From: Isoperla grammatica
Lineage: Eukaryota; Arthropoda; Insecta; Plecoptera; Perlodidae
Assembly: GCA_945910005.1 (NCBI GenBank)
Contig: OX246743.1
Span: forward strand, 2,616,122-2,680,121
Direction of reading: 5' to 3'
DNA length: 64,000 bases
Shown in pieces: positions 59,396 through 64,000 of the stretch; the first letter of the stretch is position 1; every line of letters starts with the position of its first letter. A program made the position numbers and the translations under genes. The notes beneath the pieces were generated by a model. It saw only the letters and a list, made by a program, of their open reading frames with translations, was not told where the DNA came from and did no database searches.

Positions 59396-61765
59396 TTCTC
59401 TGTTTCATTTTTTATTGGTACTGTGAGCAATATTTACGTTTGAGGAAAACTTCCTATTAAGCCATCATTATCGTCATGGACGTTTACACTGAAGATGCGT
59501 ATTTCGAGCATGGACAATGTGTGTTTCTTACACAACTGATTTCTCACAACAGCTGATTGAAATGTCAAAGTCCGGGGCGATTAACGCAAAAGTGTTGTGA
59601 TTTTATGAGTGTGTGTGTTACTAGCCAGTTGCTGGAGAGAATAGTTTTACGGTTGCAATTAATGTGTTTTTCATTGTTTCACTGTTTCGATATACAATGT
59701 AGTTCCATATCTGATTTTTGTTTATTGTATTTAGATAGAAGAGGTAGTCTCACAAAACTTCATGATGTTATCATTATTTTAAGATTGCCAGTGCTTACTG
59801 AACACCACGTGCACTGTAAACACTGTTGACAGCTCAAGCTGGCAGTATATTATGTGGCTCTTTGTTTAGCAGGGGTTTGACTGCCCAATTTGTTATCTGA
59901 TGGGAGGGGTGTTTTTGTGGAGGGATCATTCGCCCATATCCTCAACAGGTGCTATAGATAGACTGCACGGCTTGAGGGACGAGATATCCCGTCAGTTGAA
60001 TCCGTAGACGGTTTGTATCCCCTTCTCAATCCGTAGACGGAATTGGAGATTGAGATTTAGGTCGTTTCCGAGTTATACCCTTAATTTCGGTCTGTTAAAA
60101 TTACTTTAAAATATATTTAAGTTGTCCCAAATGTAAATTTTAGATGCTTTTAGATGCTTTAAATCCTATTTGGTGATTTCTATAATAATCTATAGGAAAT
60201 ATTTGCGCGGTAAATAGATTCTGGTGGAAATAACATTTGGTGTTAATGAATTACACATCTTGCATCTTAAAACGTCACCACTTACCTCTCCTTTTACTGA
60301 AGTCTTGGCACACACGAAGTTACCTTTTCTTACCTATATGGAATGGCTTGTTATGTTTCGTACCTAGAGTAGAAATGTAAAACCTACCCATACACATTTT
60401 ACTATACTGTATGAACAGAGCTGAATAAAATTTCATTTCATTTTACCTCCATAACTTTAGTACACCTCATCAAAAACTATTTAAGTAATACTGAAGCCAA
60501 ATTTCAGTAAAATATATTTATTTGTACATTTTTACGTTACCAAACAGGATCATTGTGTGGAAATTGTTTATTAACATCATCTTTATTCCCAACATAAACT
60601 CAACTTTTAATTAACAATAATGAAAACAGTATTACTTAAAATAGTAGTAGATATGATAGTAACAGGGACTTTGACGCACATGTGTAATTTAGTTGAAACC
60701 TAATTTATTGCACTGATTTCAGGAACTCTAATATTGTTTAAGTAAAAATGTAAATACATTAAAAGATGTGGAGTCCAAAGTTATTCCACCAACGATGCTA
60801 AAGAGGTTATCAAATGCGATTTTACGCACTACCATACTTAAAAGAGCTTATATAATATTAATACATTTAATTGTCTTGAACCTTATTCGAACAACTAAGA
60901 AGTTAAGTTAAAAACATCTCTATTTTATTTTCATTAAATTTTATTGTATTTGTTTATGGACCTTTATAAATGGAATAAAATATTTAATAATAACAAAATC
61001 AGTTTGTAAAAATAATAATAAACCACTAAATAAGAGATATATAAATATAATGCATTTATATCTCGTTAGATGTTGGAATAACCTATGTGTGAATGAATGT
61101 GTTGTATTTAATTATATGAACTAATCAACCATGCACATTCAAGGAAAGGAAAAGGAATTGGACACAACATCTAGTGTACCAAATGGGAAAGTGTAGTTAC
61201 CGGTTTGATCTAATAAAAGAAACAATTAATATCGTAATTTTATTATCAAAACTGTACTTCTTCATTCGCATAAAACATTCTGTCATCTCTTTAACGCATC
61301 CTTATACAATGTTAACATGAGCACTAGTTATAGAAATGATCTTACCTGATCAAATATTTAAACCAATTTGTATAATATGTGTGAATTAAATATTTTAAAT
61401 TTCCCTTCACAGAAGGGATAATGTTTCTCTTCTCAACCCATTTATATTTTTATCGTTAGACGAAATTGTGGTCATTTTTTTATCGCTGAAAAACTGTACA
61501 ATATAATCTGCCAATTTTTACTTACAATACATTTTATACTATACAATTAATAACATTTAACGTTACTGATATTTAACGCAAGTTTCTTGTGAGCATTTTC
61601 TGGCTGCAACTATAATAATGCAATGAAATATGTGCAGACGACATTATAAAAAGTGCAAATACGGTAAAAGTCTACTTAACACTGTGTTCAGAAGATTCAA
61701 ACTAAAATTAAGATTGTAACATGTTCATAAATCCCATCGTCAGTGTTTGATTGTGTTTTCATACA
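59396..61765. other. Intergenic
   Basis: GTATGAACAGAGCTGAATAA then AATTTCATTTCATTTTA near 60410-60445 may be a LINE tail. From 60.45 to 61.7 kb the sequence is very AT-rich with no gene. Confidence 0.4.
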
Positions 61766-61784
61766 ATTGTACAGCCGTCCTCAC

Positions 61785-62385
61785 AAAGATGGCAACAGTG
61801 TCCGAGCTAAACGTGGCAACAGTGCTAACAGTGTTGCCTTGCTTTGTACAACGTTTGTGATGCACCCTGATTGTAACTCTTCATCACAGAAATGGCAACA
61901 GTGTCCGCACGAAACGTGGCAACAGTGTTACAGTGTTGTCACGCTTGGCATGACATATGATGCATCTTGATCGTATCTTATAACAGCTGTCCTCACTCAA
62001 ATGGCAACAGTGTCCGCACGAAACGTGGCAACAGTGTTACAGTGTTGCCACGCTTGGCACGACTCATATGATGGATCTTGATCGTATCTTTTAACAGCTG
62101 TCCTCACTCAAATGGCAACAGTGTCCGCCCGAAACGTGGCAACAGTGTTACAGTGTTGTCAAGCTTGGCACGACTCATATGATGGATCTTGATCGTATCT
62201 TTTAACAGCTGTCTTCACTCAAATGGCAACAGTGTCCGCACGAAACGTGGCAACAGTGTTACAGTGTTGTCACGCTTGGCACGACATATGATGCCTCTTG
62301 ATCGTATATTTTAACAGCCGTCCTCACTCAAATGGCAACAGTGTCCGCACGAAACGTGGCAACAGTGTTGCTTCGCTTTGCACGT
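61785..62385 (+). repeat. 111-bp tandem repeat, about 5.5 copies
   Basis: ATGGCAACAGTGTCCGCACG recurs about every 104-111 bp from near 61790, 61893, 62000, 62111, 62222 to 62333. Each unit has internal GGCAACAGTG/ACAGTGTTG subrepeats and ends in CTTGATCGTATC-like words. Copy 1 is the most diverged. Confidence 0.94.
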
Positions 62386-62430
62386 GTTGTGGCCGATTTC
62401 TATGATGTACCTTGACCGTAACTCTAACAT

Positions 62431-62686
62431 CATTCCAAAGGCCTTTCACGACTTTTTAATTAAATGTGATTGGTTGAGACGACGGTCCCCATTTCCGGCC
62501 GTCCCGTTACCGGAAATTACGTCTAAAGACGCCGCGATAACCCAGAGGTGGGTCGATGAAATGAAGACACGTGCCAGATGCTGGGCGGATTGTGTTGGTG
62601 ACCTGTCCGCGGCAATAAACATGTTTCCTGCTTTGCTTCAACCGACTCACCGCGCCGAGCCTTCGTTGGGCTTGAAACACCTCTGA
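62431..62686 (+). CDS. Unassigned open frame after the 111-bp array
   Basis: About 85 codons stay open to TGA and are more GC-rich than the surroundings. The frame reads KDAAITQRWVDEMKTRARCW then ADCVGDLSAAINMFPALLQ, with a natural-looking residue mix, but I do not recognise a family and see no clear start or acceptor site. It could be a terminal exon, a transposon remnant or chance. Confidence 0.2.
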
Positions 62687-62689
62687 GGG

Positions 62690-63195
62690 CAGACATCGAC
62701 ACTTCTGCCGGGTTCAAATATATACACGAAGGAGAAATATTTAGAGCCTTTTAAATACATAATTTGTACACAGATCTGTTTTTAAAAATCTTTATGCGGA
62801 GAAAAGTAACAGAAGTAAGAACATCAGAAATCAAAACAGTTTCAATAAACAACTCTGCCAACGACTGTTCTAATTTTGAAAACAAATTTCTGATTGTGAT
62901 CAATATTAATTTGTGTAGATTACAATTTTCTCGTAAATAACTTAAATGTATATCTGTTTAATTTTAAACATGACGATACCTTGTAATCTAGCATTAAATT
63001 ATATTTTATGTTTATTCTTTTTGAGGTTTTAACAAAAGTTTGTAAAATAAATTGGCTATACCACTTTGTTTACTTCAAGATAAATATTGATGTTACAAAT
63101 TAACGATCTAATTTTTAAAGTTTGATTGTAGCACATTCAACCTGCTTTTTTTCATACAAAAATGCGAGGTTAAGAAAATATATTACATAAATTCT
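62690..63195. other. Intergenic, AT-rich
   Basis: Nothing recognised. Confidence 0.5.
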
Positions 63196-63197
63196 TG

Positions 63198-63505
63198 TCT
63201 TAGGAATAAGTAAACGGTGACTTTCGAGCCGTCCTAGCAACGAAGCATTCACTAAATTCAAAATTGTTCTGAATGAGCCTTGTTGATTCTGACATTTGTC
63301 CGCAGGTGTTCACACTGTCCAATCACTGATTCATATGTTTCGTATTTGAAATATCGATCTTTGATTGGTTACCCTCACTCGTCGATGGTGTTCGGAGCCT
63401 ACAGGGTTGGTTTAGTCGCTTTAAATTAAAGTTCCCTACTGAAAATCAGTTTCGCTACTGAGTGGGTAGACTCTAAATGTGAATTTGGTTATTTATTTAC
63501 ATTTT
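63198..63505 (+). repeat. SINE-A copy, head-truncated
   Basis: Starts TAGGAATAAGTAAACGGTGA, has GAAATATCGATCTTTGATTG and GTGGGTAGACTCTAAATGTG, and ends in a short TTTA-rich tail. Same family as 58360 and 39968. Confidence 0.9.
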
Positions 63506-64000
63506 TGTTTTTCAGAATAATCTTTCGAAAGTGAAGTTTTCAACTGGTGACTTTGTCCACTTTTCCCCTAACCATGATAATAATATCTGGCGTGGACAGA
63601 GTTGTGCTGATAAACTTCACCCGACCCTTCACTGCCCGTTGTAGAAGCTCCCTCACGAGTGTTGAGCCCCAATCGTCACGAGGAAGCTGACCATAGGGGC
63701 AACGAAACGTCGGACAAGTCGAACAACACAATATACAATTAGAAGAAGCCTCAAACACAAAAAAATGTGTGACTCAAGTCACAGCCAGTAGTGCAGTCGG
63801 TGCCTGATGGCCCACGCACCAATAGCATGTACATAGTACATTGTAACATTACTATTGCTGTCAATGATGCAGTTACTATGACAACTTAACATATTTTGTT
63901 AAGGTTTAGTTTACTTTAATTAAAACGTTAGCGTAGTATTTAGTGTTTAAAAGGCTCTTCGCGGCACAAGATTTCTTATGATTTTAAGTGTTTTAGCATA
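63506..64000. other. Intergenic to window edge
   Basis: The 72-codon minus-strand frame at 63540-63758 has no recognisable domain. Confidence 0.45.

Overview
The window is animal nuclear DNA, and the one intact gene points to an insect: a five-exon odorant receptor of the 7tm_6 family (49.4-53.0 kb, + strand), a family confined to insects. Everything else is gene-poor, AT-rich sequence full of mobile-element remnants, foldback elements and minisatellites, as in a large repeat-rich insect genome. I cannot name the order or species. No bacterial, CRISPR or operon-like structure is present.

Layout. 0-6 kb: a degenerate 143-bp tandem repeat, a 63-bp-arm palindrome, a SINE copy, a LINE C-terminal fragment, a 640-bp inverted-repeat element with a 7-bp target duplication, and a 720-bp repeat. 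8-10.4 kb: tRNA-derived SINEs and interleaved foldbacks. 11.36-13.4 kb: a striking 32-bp minisatellite of about 64 units, each carrying a TGACGTCACGTG composite (CRE overlapping an E-box). 14-16.5 kb: a GTGCAC-rich cluster, small MITEs and a decayed LINE 3' end. 16.5-27.6 kb: mostly featureless with scattered MITEs and SINEs. 27.97-32.87 kb: one giant foldback element with arms of about 900 bp around 2.5 kb of non-coding DNA. 33-40.3 kb: several TIR elements and SINEs. 40.9-43.5 kb: a 20-bp and an 8-bp tandem array. 44.5-46.8 kb: a LINE reverse-transcriptase pseudogene with an expanded TTA tract in its 3' end. 47.3-47.6 kb: a MITE whose terminus matches the 11.4-kb minisatellite unit.

49.4-53.03 kb: the odorant receptor. 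All four introns have GT-AG ends and join in frame to a 533-residue protein with a long hydrophilic insertion between TM4 and TM5. Intron 2 is more than half filled by an 11-bp minisatellite. 53.6-54.2 kb: a TIR element just downstream. 56.1-59.4 kb: a duplicated repeat unit containing tRNA-like heads; the second copy carries a full-length SINE that the first lacks, giving a filled/empty site pair. 61.8-62.4 kb: a 111-bp tandem array. 63.2-63.5 kb: a last SINE copy.

The genes do not form a pathway. The biology here is one chemoreceptor gene in a landscape shaped by foldback DNA transposons, tRNA-derived SINEs and tandem arrays, at least one of which seems to have grown from a transposon terminus.
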